A stretch of 64,000 nt of DNA from assembly GCA_963575745.1 (NCBI GenBank), contig CAUYUJ010022093.1, positions 454,331 to 518,330 of the forward strand. The letters are read 5' to 3'. A model generated the notes under the pieces. It searched no databases and was not told the DNA's origin. It saw nothing but the letters and a program-made list of their open reading frames with translations. A program made the position numbers and the translations under genes. How positions within the stretch are numbered: the stretch's first letter is position 1; each line of letters opens with the position of its first letter. Origin of the DNA: Prorocentrum cordatum. Its lineage: Eukaryota > Sar > Dinophyceae > Prorocentrales > Prorocentraceae. Positions 53,493 through 64,000 of this stretch are shown one piece after another.

Positions 53493-55470
53493 ACTGCGAG
53501 AACAGCAGAATTCTACAACTGGATTCTCACCTGAATCTTAAAGGAAATGCTTCCAGATATGCTTATACACATCGTTGTTAGGTTGCTTTGCCGGGATATT
53601 GTTTTTTTTGTTTGTTCTTGTGGTCCCTCCCTCCTTCAAGCAGGCTGAAGGCCAAACACCTACGACGCAGTTGGACATCTGAATCTGCCTGCGCGCAACC
53701 AGTGAAACAGTAGTGGCCCGACACACTTGAAACAGTGAACATCGCCAGCTTCCCAACTGATGGGAAGGGGACCCCTCGATGCTACAGCGTCGCACCGAGG
53801 CCGGCACAGCCAAGGCAAGTCGGCGAGAACATGTGGAGGAGGAAAACGAGACGACGACGACGACAAGCGGACAGGCCACGAGGCCAGGAAAGGCGAGAAA
53901 GACGAGGGACACGAAGAGGAACGACGAGAGGAGGATGTCGGCTCATGAGAGCCCGGAGGCCGCAGAACGGTTACAGGGCACGGAGGAAGAAGCCGCGCGC
54001 CAGTAGCCGCGGCCCGCCCACGCGGCGCGCGGCACGCTGGGTGCTTCGATGCCTCGGACCAGGCACGCGGGAGGGAACAGAGGAGGAGGGGGGAAAGGAG
54101 GAGGAGGACGAGGAGGAGGAGGAGGAGGAGGCAGGCACCACCCACCCACCACCAAAACGCCAGCAAGGTGGACGACGACCCGGGAGAGCAACGGCAACAT
54201 GGGGGCAGAGGAGGGAACGACACCCGGGGGAGCGAGGAAAGCGAGCGACAACCAAAGTGTGACGAGCACATGAGCAATGAAAGAGAGCTAGCAAGAGCGG
54301 CTGCACTCTCGCGCCGTGCTCTTCCAGACGCTGGCCGGCACGGCAGCGACGTGTGAAACATTGACATTTCATTGTGCGAATGCACGCGCAGCATTTTTAT
54401 ACACCTCGCGCGCTCACACCTGTCTAGGGCGGCCGCGCCAGCGGTCTGAGGGTGGACCTCGAAGTGCCACGATTCCGGGTCGAAAGAGACACTCGCGCAA
54501 AGAGGCGGCCGTCGCCTAAAAGTGTGAGTTGTCGCTCCACCAAGATAATGCTCAGCCGGTTTTGCATTGCCTGGCCAAGCACTGAAGCATGTGTCATGTG
54601 ACTTATGCAACAGTGCGGGATACCCCCATACCTTGCGCAAGCAGCGTGCTTGGGGAGAAAACATGTAATGTTGATCGTTCTGCGGCTTTCAACCATGCAG
54701 TGTGGAGGCTGTACAAAAGCTTTGAGATTACGCATGCGTTGAAGAGTGGGGGAGCCCCAAAAGAGGAGGACAAGGGCGAGGGGGGGAATTGAGATGGTCT
54801 GCTATCACAAAACTTCTGCAACAACTGAAAGGCACACGGAGCCCATCGCAACTTTGGGCGGCCGCGCCTCCTCTCTCTCTCTCTCTCTCCCTCTCCTCTT
54901 CTTTGTTCGCGAGGGAAACACTTCTGTTTCATAGTCGTGATGGGCCCTGCTTTTCTGCTTCACAATCGGGCGCTCTGTCGGTATGTGCCCGTTTCGCAAT
55001 CGAATGGCCGCGCACGCCCCGCCGGAATCTAGGTTCAACGGCGACAGCTGTGCCCAAGAGCCGTGCCTAGGGTTGGCGCACGGCTCGACCATCGAGCTCA
55101 TACCGAGAAATACGCAAAGCGAGGCCCTGCAGACCCCGCCGCAGCGCCCCGCTCCGCGGGAACCCCCGGGCTGTGCGGCGCTTGCGCGCACGGCGCGCCC
55201 GAGACGCCCGGGGCCCGCGCGAGACCCAGCTGCCGCTCCTGCGGCCCCGCGCCGCCCGCGACGCCCGGCGTTGGCCTCGCGCGGGGCGCCCGCGGGCCCC
55301 CCGCCCAGGCGTTCCGCGCGAGCAGGAGCTGCTTCGGCCTCCCCAGACATCTTAGCGCTCCAATCTAATTGGAGTTCCTGGTGAGCCCAATTATATAATG
55401 GAGTTGTGCCCATAAATTGGAACAGCGCACATAAATAGGAGCGCTTCAATTTTCACGGATTGTCGACCCA
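53493..55470. other. No gene recognised; GGA and CT tracts inside
   Basis: Contains a (GGA)n tract at 54082-54135 and a (CT)n at 54870-54893. Frames on both strands up to 334 residues are basic or low complexity. Confidence 0.4.
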
Positions 55471-55477
55471 GTACAGA

Positions 55478-55725
55478 CATAGGTGTGTGTATACACATTA
55501 ATGTGTATGTGACTGTAAATGTATGTATGTATGTACATATGTGTACATGGAGTATGTATACACATGTATATGCATATTTTACAGGTGTATACATGTGTAC
55601 ACTTAGACACATACGTGTATGTTTTACATGTATACATGTTTTCATCAAGACTCACATACACATACCAAAGCATCATGTATGCATAAATGTACGTACATTC
55701 AAGCGTACATTTACATATTCAGACA
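55478..55725. repeat. TGTATG/ACACAT-rich alternating tract
   Basis: Alternating purine-pyrimidine sequence (TGTATGTATGTACATATGTG and similar) for about 240 bases; prone to Z-DNA or cruciform structure. Confidence 0.8.
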
Positions 55726-56010
55726 TGCGTGCATGATTGGGATTAGAAAATGTAAGCATTTGTGCATATATTAATTCCCTACCTGGGCTCTGCCTAGAAG
55801 GGCTCTTGCTCGGAAGCTTAAAGGGCCAGGCAGTGGGGCCCGCCCTGGGCGGTTCCCCCATTATCCGCCCCGCGGTTCCCCCAGCTACGTCCTTTTAGCT
55901 TAGCGTTGACTATCTCAACTTAGCTTTGTCTATTTCATGTTCGCTTAGCTTAGGTGCATCGTAGCTCAAGCTTATCTTATATAGCTAGCTTACCTTCATC
56001 TTGGCTTCGC
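55726..56010. other. Spacer with AGCTTAGCTT repeats
   Basis: TAGCTTAGCGTTGAC-type repeats at 55895-55995, otherwise featureless. Confidence 0.5.
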
Positions 56011-56014
56011 TGAA

Positions 56015-56615
56015 TTCTAGCATAGCAGAGCACAGCAGAACATAGCATAGCGTATCATAGCATAGCGCAGCACAGCATATCATAGCATAGCCCGGCACAG
56101 TATAACATAGCGCAGCATAGCACAGCATAGCATAGCATAGCGCAGCACAGCACAGCACAGCGCAGCATAGCATAGCATAGCAGAGCATAGCACAGCAGCC
56201 AAGCAAAGGCAAAACAACAGCAGCGACAGCAAAGCAAAGCACAAGCAACGCAAAGCGAAGCAAAGCAAAGCAAAAGCAAAAGCAAAAACACAACAAAGGA
56301 ACGGCAAAGGAAAAACAATGTGCGACAGATGCCGAGCTAGCCTCGATGGCAGGACCGGAACCCACGTAAGCAGTGCCTTCCGTAACCATGTCGGCTCAAG
56401 TCCGGAGGCCCTGCCAGACAGCCGCCCACGCATAGCAGAGCCAATCATAGCATAGCATAGCATAGCATAGCATAGCGCAGTTTAGCATAGCATAGCATAG
56501 CATAATCTAGCATAGCACAGCGCAGCATTACATAGCATATCATAGCATAACATATCATAGCGCAACATAGCATAGCAGAGGACAGCGCAGCAGCGCATGG
56601 CATAGCATAGCATAG
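56015..56615. repeat. CATAG pentamer array, interrupted
   Basis: CATAG/CACAG/CGCAG pentamers at 56022-56200 and 56430-56615, with an AAAGCAAAGC run at 56230-56290 and a non-repeat insert at 56300-56430 that holds a leader-like sequence. Confidence 0.9.
56379..56400 (+). other. Possible relic spliced leader
   Basis: Nineteen of 22 positions match DinoSL without gaps. Differences fall at positions 7, 12 and 14 (two transitions, one transversion); the last eight bases, GGCTCAAG, are intact. It lies in the non-repeat insert of the CATAG array. No downstream coding sequence is recognised before the repeat resumes 30 bases later. Confidence 0.5.
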
Positions 56616-56693
56616 CAACGAATGCTGCTTTCGTAGGGGCTCCAACTTCGAGGTCGGGTCGCACTTCGGTAATTATAGATAAACACACGCACG

Positions 56694-56740
<47 letters not shown>

Positions 56741-57790
56741 ATATATATATGTGTATATATACATACACATACATACATACATACGGACACGCATTGGAAT
56801 TGTTTCATAGGCGTGTGTATATGAAGCGTGTATAAAACCAATAAACATATAATATGGCTGTCGGTCCATCCCACCACCGTGCTTGGGTTCTTGAAAGCAG
56901 TTGTGAGGCGTCGATTTTGAAACGCCCTTTTGCGTCCCCTTTGGGATCCATTGGGGGCTAGTGGGCCTCTTGGGGGCTCTTGGGGGGGGCCTCGAGGATC
57001 TTGGGGGCCTCTTGTACGGGGGCTGACGGGAAAGCGACGGCCTCGAAGGATTAGAACACCTTAAATCCCAACATCGAATTGCTGATGTTCCGCTCTCTGC
57101 GGGGCCCTGCCATCTGGTCGTCGTTGGGCGTCCGACGGGGCGACGGGGGGGTCCACCGACGCGCGCGGTGCACGCGAATGTGCAAAGGAACGTACTCAAT
57201 ATTCAATTGCGTCAACGCGTCCATGCTGTGTCCAACGCGATTCGTCTCTGAACTTTGCGTTTTTTTGTTGACCGTGCGTCCTTTTTTTTTTGTGGGGGCG
57301 AGGCGGGATGCCCACGGCGAGCGCGAGGGTTGCCCCCGCCCCCCCCCCCCGCCTCTTCTGGAAGCGCCCAAAAATCGCATCGGGGAGAAGGGAAGGGATC
57401 GATGGACCAGAAGAGTGCGAGCTGGAAGGGGGGAAGGAAGATGATGAGATATCCTGCGTAACTCCGCGTTTCTTGAAGCACCTGTCTATGGGCTATGGGA
57501 AGGGGAATAGGGCGAAGAAGGGGCAAGACCATGTGCAACCCCGTGTTTCTGGAAGCACCCAGGCATACTTCTGTGGACCGGGCCGGAGCGCGCGTGACGC
57601 GGCGCGCGGGCGGCAGATTTAGGGGTTGCAAGATCGCGGCCGTTGCCGCGATGACATCGTTATTGTGTCTTCCGTTTCCTCGCCCCCCTGTTCCTCTTCC
57701 TCATGATATTAATCCTTGTCTTCCTCCTCCCCCCCTCCCCCCCTCTGAGAGCGCCGAGCCACAGGCGGGGCGCGCGCATGTATCCTGGAG
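56616..57790. other. No gene recognised; (TA)n and CTTGGGGG blocks
   Basis: A (TA)n run at 56697-56734 continues as TGTGTATATATATGTG to 56765. The short CTTGGGGGCC family appears at 56938-57015. A T-run and a C-run lie near 57285 and 57342. No credible coding. Confidence 0.5.
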
Positions 57791-57794
57791 AGGA

Positions 57795-57950
57795 TGTCGC
57801 TGTTGATGATGATGATGATGGTGATGATGCTGCTGGTGCTGATGATGGTGATGGTGCTAGTGAAGATGATGATGGTGATGATTGGTGATGATTGATGATT
57901 CAAGATTGGTGATGATGATGATGGTGATGATGATGATGGTGTACATCACG
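57795..57950. repeat. (GAT)n microsatellite
   Basis: GATGATGATGGTGATGATGC-type triplets, about 150 bases, directly next to the 3' end of the minus-strand gene remnant. Confidence 0.92.
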
Positions 57951-57960
57951 GGCCATTGCA

Positions 57961-60164
57961 TTAACTGTTAAACAACGTCGCAGAGCGCTTTCTGCAGAAA
58001 GCGCACGTAAAAGTTCTCGCCTGCATATAAATGTTTGGCCACGCCCTGCATGACCTCGTTGATCTGTCCGTCAAAACACGTCCAATAAAAAAACGAGGAT
58101 TGCCGTGCATGGCTGCGCGCTCTGCAATGTGAAACATGGGGTGGTGTCTGTGCACCGCGTGCCACCCGCGCTCACCCCACCATTGCAGGAAGCGCAGCGC
58201 CCGCCGCTGCAAGGACCGCAGGGCCCGTGCACTCATGTTCCGCGGCTCACTGTCCATGATCTCGTACACGGCGTTCATGTGCAGGCAGGATTGGCACAGT
58301 GCTTTTCTGGTAGCATGGGTCAGTGACCCCCGCCGTTCCTCACGCAGGGTCACCAGGAATGGCGCCAGCTTTCGGCATTCTGCTGCCTTGCTGAGGAGCC
58401 TCGGGTGCGTGGGCGGCTTGCCCAGCGCTGCATACATGATCCTGCCGATGACCGTCCTCGCGTTGCCCTTCTGCACGCCCTCGGTCTTGCGCCGAGACTT
58501 GAGCAGCCGATTCAACCACGCGATGTTGTCATTCCTCCGCATCGACAGCAGCCTCACGGTGCCATTGGCGACGTTGTTGTCGACGAGCTCACGCAGCTCC
58601 GCCCCTTGCACAGGGAAGCGCTGATGTGCGACGTAGGCGCCATCGCCCTCCCAACCCCCTTAATGGGGTTGGGAGGGCGATGGCGCCTAAATCTGATCAT
58701 GTAACGTTTCCCTATGCGACCTGCGATGCACTGGGTCACACCCAGGTCGAGCACGCGCATCGCATCGAGATGCACCGACTCCACGTTGAAGCCAGGCACC
58801 TCGAAGAGCGGGCGCAGGAGGTTGAGCGCGAGGTGCTTGCTGCTCTGGAAGAAGGTCAGCTGTGCTGGCACTTCCACCTCCGCAAGTGCGTGGACGTCCC
58901 TGACAGGACCCCGCTCGAGCAGCCTATGCCCCTTAAGCAGGTTCAGCTCTGCAAAATCACTGGTCAGGGCGTAGCCGCCGAACTCCGCGGTGAATTCCAT
59001 CCTCCGCATCGGCCTCCTGAGCTGCGGTTGGGATACTACTCTGCGGGTCACAATGCAACGCTGGACCATCCTGTCGCATTCAGCAGAGTCGCGCTTCGGC
59101 CAGGCTGCGTCGGCCAAGCTCTCTGGAAAGTCGAGGAGGTCGTCTCGGGAAGCCGCGCAGCACGTGCACGGATTGTCGGGGTTAGCCCATTTTGTCAGTC
59201 CGAGGGCACTCGTCACCTCGAGCAGGTCTGCCCTGCATTCGCAGACGGCGCCTGCGATTCCAGATGCGGCAAGGTCGAACCCGCGACAGTCGAACCGATG
59301 GTCCCCAAAGGGGTTCCCCAGGTGGTCGCTGGCAGGATGCCTGCCCAAGGCGAGCGTGACCATTGACCACGCTATGACCCGAAGTACAGCCCCCCTTGCA
59401 GAGATCTGATGTTTTCAAAGCGCAGACAAAGTACATGTTTCTGTTCAGGGCGCTGGACAGGTAGTAGACCAAGAACGTGTTCTCCATAGTGAAAGGGACG
59501 CCGTCCGAGTAGTACCCTAGTGGCACCGCCTTCCCCCTGTGAGAAGCGCACGCAGGATGCAACCACAAAGTGAAAGCATGTCGGCTGGATCGTGCTTCGT
59601 CGGGCCCCAATCGTCGGGGTGTTTGGCGGCGTCACGGTCCATGACCTCATGAGGGGGATTCAGGTGGAACGGCTTCATCACGCGAGCTTATTGCATGTGG
59701 TACCATCTGGGGACTTGGATCTCGTGGAATGTTGAAGCGGCTCTCTCATTGACAGCCTTGCGCACGTGCTCAGCGAAGTGGGTCGAGGTCGGGGGCAAGA
59801 CCAAGTCCCCCACCCCCGCCGCCCCGCCGTTCTGCGCGCGGCAAGCCATCGCGCAAACCTGGCGCACCGCAAGGGCGCCAACCTTCCACTCGCCCAAGAG
59901 GCACCGCCGAAGGCCGACGCCATCGTCGGCAATAGTTGGCGCCGCTGGCCTCGCTGGCGGGGCGCTCGGCTGAGCGCTGCCCGCCAGCAGCGCTGCCGAC
60001 GTCGCGCGCGGAAGCTTGCGCTGCGCAGAAAACCTCGCGCGGGTTCCAGCCCGAACGGCTGTGGAGATGATGGATGACGCGACCAGGATGATGGCGCGAG
60101 GTGGATGCTCCAATCCAGCACCCGTCGTCTCCGCGGAGGATGCCTCTCGAATGGCCCAGGCCAC
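57961..60164 (-). pseudogene. Broken member of a dinoflagellate family of unknown function
   Basis: Across frame changes the minus strand reads GALAVRQVCAMACRAQNGGA and LPPTSTHFAEHVRKAVNERA (to 59690, TAA), then KHPDDWGPTKHDPADML, VPLGYYSDGVPFTMENTFLV, ALKTSDLCKGGC, VIAWSMVTLALGRHPASDHL, TKWANPDNPCTCCA, and VHLDAMRVLDLGVTQCIAGR. After a hairpin insert it continues AYVAHQRFPVQGAELRELVD, MRRNDNIAWLNRLLKSRRK, then HIAERAAMHGNPRFF and YWTCFDGQINEVMQG. I recall this order (PLGxYxDGVxFT, then KSDLCxCGC, LHPCxxC, LDxGV, ERAAxHGNPR) from many dinoflagellate predicted proteins without a named domain. The Cys-rich centre may bind metal. Function unknown; high copy number in the family suggests mobility. 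Broken by one stop and about four frame changes. Confidence 0.6.
58634..58689. repeat. Perfect 25-bp hairpin inside the gene remnant
   Basis: Left arm 58634-58658 (TAGGCGCCATCGCCCTCCCA onward) and right arm 58665-58689 are exact complements around a 6-base CTTAAT loop. CTGAT occurs just outside on both sides (58621-58625 and 58693-58697). It coincides with a frame change in the gene remnant. Confidence 0.92.
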
Positions 60165-61200
60165 CTCCGATTCCCGTCGCGCCGAAACCCTCGGGAGACC
60201 TCGGGGGCGGCGATGGAGAAACGTGCAAGTACAGATGACAGAGCATTAGTTCGTGCATTGGTGCAGGTACACATGCAAGGACCTTAGCTAGTGCACGCGT
60301 ACCGTACTTATATATCAGGGGGCGGATGCAAGTGCGCGCCCTGTGGTCGACCTAGGTGGTCCTCCGACCCTCCTCTCCCCCCCCCCTGCCCCCTCCCCCC
60401 CATTCCGATGGTGGGGGCCATCGGCGCCGGCCCCTTCAGGCGGTGAATTGGCGTTCGCGTGGTGCACGGCCCTTCTAGCTGACCCCTCGCGCCACCCTGC
60501 GCCCGCCCGTCAAGCAAGCGACCGACAATCAGGCAAGCGGGCGCAACAATTTTTCCAGCGAGTGAGCGAGTAAGACATTTTATCAAACATGCGCGTGCCA
60601 GGACCGCGCATCACGCAAGCACGGCACTGCATGAAGCAAGCGCACGTCAGACACCTTCCAACTGAATGACGGCACCATGCACCAACCAAACGAACGAAAC
60701 ACTGCGCGAAGCATACGCAACCAATCTCATTTGCCAAGGTCACGTATCATTTTGAAGCGAGCAATGCCGTGCACCAAGCAATTGCCAAGCGAAGCACGGG
60801 GTTCCGCTTCAAGTGTGCATGCGTTGTTGCTCCGATCTTGGTCACCCCGTAACTATAGGTTATGGGGTATTTTGAAATATGTGTTTCTCATATTGTAACC
60901 GATGGTGATGGTGCGCGGGCTGCTCAGGCTATTGTCGGTCTGGCTGGCATTGTGGCTGTTGGCGTTGCTTTGCAGCTTTGCTATAGTAGCCGACTGCTGC
61001 TGGTTAGCGTTGTTGTCGTTGAGCAGTTTGCTGCTGTCATGGCGTTGTTAAGTTGGCATGATGATTGCGTGCTGTTGTTGGTGTTGTTGCTGATGCTACT
61101 GCCGCTCCAGGGCCCAAGCCTGTCGACGCATGAGCACTGCCTCGCGTGGGCAAGATAAAAAGCATAACCGCCAGTTCACCGCGCTTGCCGCCTGAACTCC
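60165..61200. other. No gene recognised
   Basis: C-rich runs near 60377-60405. From 60480 to 60800 there are short CAAGCGA/AAGCA repeats. Frames are short and without motifs. Confidence 0.45.
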
Positions 61201-61204
61201 GACG

Positions 61205-62005
61205 ACCGTTGGTTCCTCGAGCATCATCACCACCATCATCACATCATCACCACCACCACCATACTCATCATCAGCACCAGCATCATCACCACCATCATCA
61301 TCATCATCATCATTAGCACCATCATCATCAGCACCATCGCCGTCATGACCAGCATCGTCACCATCATCATCCACATGATCTTCACCACCGGCATCATCAC
61401 TATCATCATCACCACACTTATCACCATGTTCAAACACAGCAGCGTCATCCTTCGCATCAACATGCTCACCATGACCGCAACCATAATGAAATGCTCGTAA
61501 TCACCGTAATGCTCACCATCGCCAGCAACATCGGCATCACCATTCACAAAATCAACATACTCATGACCATCACCACCAAGTGCAGCATCGTCGTCATCAT
61601 CATCTGAATTACAAAAAGGTGCAAGCCATCATCACGACACGTAGCCCCATTATCACCGTCATCATCGCCATACTCATCAGCATAAGCATCGTCATCATAA
61701 TCAAAGTCATCACCCCCGACCGCATCATCACATCATCACCGGCATCGAATGCCACCGCCATCGCCATCGCCGCCATCGTCGTCATCACCATCGCCATCGC
61801 CGCCATCGTCGTCATCACCACCACAATCCGCATCATCATCATCATCGCCGTCGTCATCGTCAAGGGCATCACCAGCATCATCAGCATCATCATCGCCATC
61901 ATCATCATCGTCGTCGCCTTCCTCATCGGTGTCGTCGTCGTAGTCGCCACCACCACCACCGCCAGCACTATGCGTCACCACCTGCACCGTCGTCGTCGTA
62001 GTCGC
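61205..62005. repeat. (ATC)n/(CAT)n triplet array
   Basis: CATCATCACCATCATC-type triplets over about 800 bases with interruptions. Frames give poly-His, poly-Ile or poly-Ser (plus) and poly-Asp or poly-Met (minus). Confidence 0.92.
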
Positions 62006-62835
62006 CGCCGCCATCACCACGCGCACATGCGTCTATATACAGCGCGAGCGCTTTAGCTTCAGCGGCGGCTCGCCGATATCTCTGATTTCATCGCGCTGGA
62101 GGTTGCATTGCCCACGGGCTCTTTCACGAGTAGCAACGCGTTATATAGCTGGGCGGCTTCCGCGGGCGCGCGCGTCGATAACGAATCATGCAGCTCAACG
62201 GAACAGGAGAACGTGACATGGTCAATGATGTACGAAACCGGCCAGACCGATGGGCGCCGCGACGACGACGGCGCCGGCGACGACGACGACGTCAGCGCTA
62301 CGCACCATCTGAATCCTGCACCTCCTCACCCCCCCTCCGCCCCCCCGCCCGCGCCTGGTTGATCTGATCGCGCGCGCGGTCGAACTCCCCGTCGTCGTAG
62401 CTGGGCGGGGCGGGGGGGGGGACGAATGCGGTTGCTGCCGCTGGTGTTGTTGTTGTTGTGTCCTCCTCCTCTTTCTCGCCCTCCTCCTCCTCCTCCTCCT
62501 CCTCCTTCTCCTCGTCCGCCTCGTCGCCCTCGCCCTCGTCGTCGTCCTTCTGCCCCCCCATGACCCCCTTCCCCCTGCCTTGCTGCTCATGCCCGCGCGC
62601 CCCCCTTCCCCGCACCCCCCCCCGCCCACGCCTCGTTCCTCACCGCTGCTCTCTGAAACCCCGAAGTAAGAAAAGCACGCGGGCCTGCTCTTCATCATCT
62701 CCGCCAGCGCCCCCCGCGCCTCGCTCGCCATCTTGATGGCCTCCTTCAGCTGGCCCCCCCGCGGCTTGACTGAGCCGCGGGTTGTCCGCGACCTGCGCTT
62801 CGCATTGCTACCCGTTCCACCGTTCCCTCTACCGT
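62006..62835. other. No gene recognised; (CTC)n and GACGAC tracts
   Basis: GACGACGACG near 62260-62290 and CTCCTCCTCC near 62460-62520. The Lys/Arg/Gly-rich minus frames are driven by composition. Confidence 0.45.
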
Positions 62836-63130
62836 CGCTTTGCTTTCCCCTCCGTTTCCCCCCCCCTCCTTTCCGCCCCCGTGCCGCCCCCTCCCCTACC
62901 CCCCCCCGCCCACCCCCCCCCGCGCCCCCCCTTCCGCCCCTTCCCCCGCCGCCCCCTCGAGCCCCTCCCCCCACCTCCCCGCCCCCCCCCATCCGCCCCG
63001 CCCCCTATGCCCGCCGCCCCCGCCGCCCCCGCCCACCCCCATCCGCCCCCGACCGCCGCCCTGCCGCCCCCACCCCCCCCTCCCACCCCCTCCGCCCCCT
63101 CCACCGCCCCCCCCCCCCCCCCCCGCGACG
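62836..63130. repeat. C-rich low-complexity tract
   Basis: CCCCCCGCCC-type sequence almost without A, ending in about 17 consecutive C. The minus strand is G-rich enough for G-quadruplexes. Assembly here is likely unreliable. Confidence 0.88.
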
Positions 63131-63258
63131 CGCCCCCCGCGCGTTGAGGTTCGCGAGGGTCGTCGCCGCCTCGCCCATCTTCGCGCCGAGGACCGCCCGC
63201 TTCTTGTCGACCGCCTGACTCGAAGAGCTCGACCCCGCCCGCTGGCCCCTCTCCTGCG

Positions 63259-63280
63259 GAGGGGGGGGGGGGGGGGGGGT
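63259..63280. repeat. G homopolymer, about 20 bases
   Basis: A long G run between ordinary sequences; a likely sequencing weak point. Confidence 0.9.
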
Positions 63281-63349
63281 CGCGAGGTGGATGGAAAGCA
63301 GAGTATCGAGAGCAGCAAGGTGCCCAAGGATAGCTCGTACGTAGAAACG

Positions 63350-63605
63350 TGCATGTAGACGATGTGGTAATACTGTATGCATGCACCACGTGTACGTGTG
63401 CGGTTATATATACACACATATGTAAATGTTCACGTATAAGTACACGCATGTACGTGTATGTGTATGCGTGCAATGCAAATATGTATATGCACCGTGCACG
63501 CGTGAGTACGCGTGAACGTGCCTATGGGCATATACGTACGCACGTGCACACACATGTATATATATATACATACATACACACCTATGTGTGTACATATATA
63601 ACGCG
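63350..63605. repeat. ACGTGTA/TATACAT alternating tract
   Basis: Alternating purine-pyrimidine sequence similar in style to 55478-55725, with TATATATATACATACATACA. Confidence 0.8.
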
Positions 63606-64000
63606 TGTACATCGGGAGGCACACATCTGCAACAGAGTGCCGCACTTGTCCGGGGCTTGGCAACATAACGCTGGAGGACAACAGAAGCTCTGGCCCCCCT
63701 GGCAATAGCTGTCCTCGCTCGCTGAATCCTCATCCGAGCTGTCGCTGTAGTAGGAGCTGCACGAATCCACCTCCCCAGCGCTGGACCGTCCAGGATCGCA
63801 TGCTCGCGACTCCCGCTCCTCGTCAGCGCTACCAATCCTGTTCCTCCCTCGCCCTCCTCATTGCCTATGCTGCTAGACTATCCTGGCCCTTTTGCCTCCG
63901 CGCCCCTGCCCCTCTCCTCCTACCCAGCTCGCCCTGATGACCATCGACGTCGCCCGAATCGTCGCCGCCGCCATCGTCGCCAACTCCATCATGCAAGTCG
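63606..64000. other. Window end, no gene recognised
   Basis: Short open frames on both strands. A plus-strand frame of 110 residues (63605-63937) contains a hydrophobic stretch (LALLIAYAARLSWPFC) but nothing identifiable. Confidence 0.4.

Noticed and set aside
61580-62056. Ile/Val-rich apparent membrane protein
   Set aside because: Encoded by ATC triplets; the opposite strand gives an equally open Met/Asp frame.

Overview
The window is nuclear DNA from a dinoflagellate. The best evidence is three relics of the dinoflagellate trans-spliced leader (one differs from the 22-nt leader only by an inserted G; two match at 19 of 22 positions). Other support comes from retroelements whose protein signatures I associate with dinoflagellates, high GC, very abundant micro- and minisatellites, and the lack of compact intact genes. 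A Prorocentrum-like genome is plausible, but I cannot fix the species. I see no bacterial genes, CRISPR, rRNA, tRNA or intact single-copy host gene. Most long open frames here are open tandem repeats, not genes.

Layout. 0.1-4.5 kb: a decayed LINE on the minus strand (ORF1-like region, endonuclease, reverse transcriptase, C-terminal part), with a spliced-leader relic at its 5' end and a (TAA)n tail. 4.5-14.9 kb: no recognisable gene; GAC and CAG microsatellites, a 102-bp minisatellite, and a 64-bp satellite cassette (12.2-13.4 kb) that recurs at 29.3-30.5 kb. 14.9-16.3 kb: the 3' end of a Ty1/Copia pol (RNase H plus a membrane-anchored C-terminal extension, minus strand). It abuts satellite A (16.3-17.8 kb), then satellite B (17.8-18.9 kb). 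19.4-20.0 kb: remnant of a duplicated Cys/His finger. 23.0-24.6 kb: second copies of satellites B and A. 24.6-25.8 kb: a broken zinc-finger gene on the minus strand, with a TIR element and a spliced-leader relic upstream. 26-35 kb: repeats and low-complexity DNA, ending in telomere-like tracts.

35.4-41.7 kb holds the best-preserved element: a DIRS-type tyrosine-recombinase retrotransposon on the minus strand. It has the order gag-like, RT, RNase H, recombinase and methyltransferase-like, and classical split direct repeats (A1 - ORFs - B1 A2 B2). It sits inside one unit of a subtelomere-like cassette; a second unit without the insertion lies next to it. 42.9-43.1 kb: another telomere-like tract. 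44.1-49.7 kb: a Ty1/Copia element on the plus strand (gag, protease, a methyltransferase-like domain, integrase, RT) that breaks off into a satellite A-like array (49.7-51.6 kb). 52.0-53.5 kb: a 73-bp satellite and a GCTGAG array. 56 kb: a CATAG array enclosing a leader-like relic. 58.0-60.2 kb: a broken member of what I believe is a large dinoflagellate gene family of unknown function. 61-64 kb: simple repeats.

The coding segments do not form an operon or pathway. They are a layered record of retrotransposition: LINE activity could have produced leader-tagged cDNA copies, DIRS and Copia elements carry methyltransferase-like domains, and satellites sit next to or inside the element remains. 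Nearly all coding segments have frameshifts or stops, so none is likely to make its full product from this copy. Family assignments come from reading motifs and from memory of the families; no search was run.
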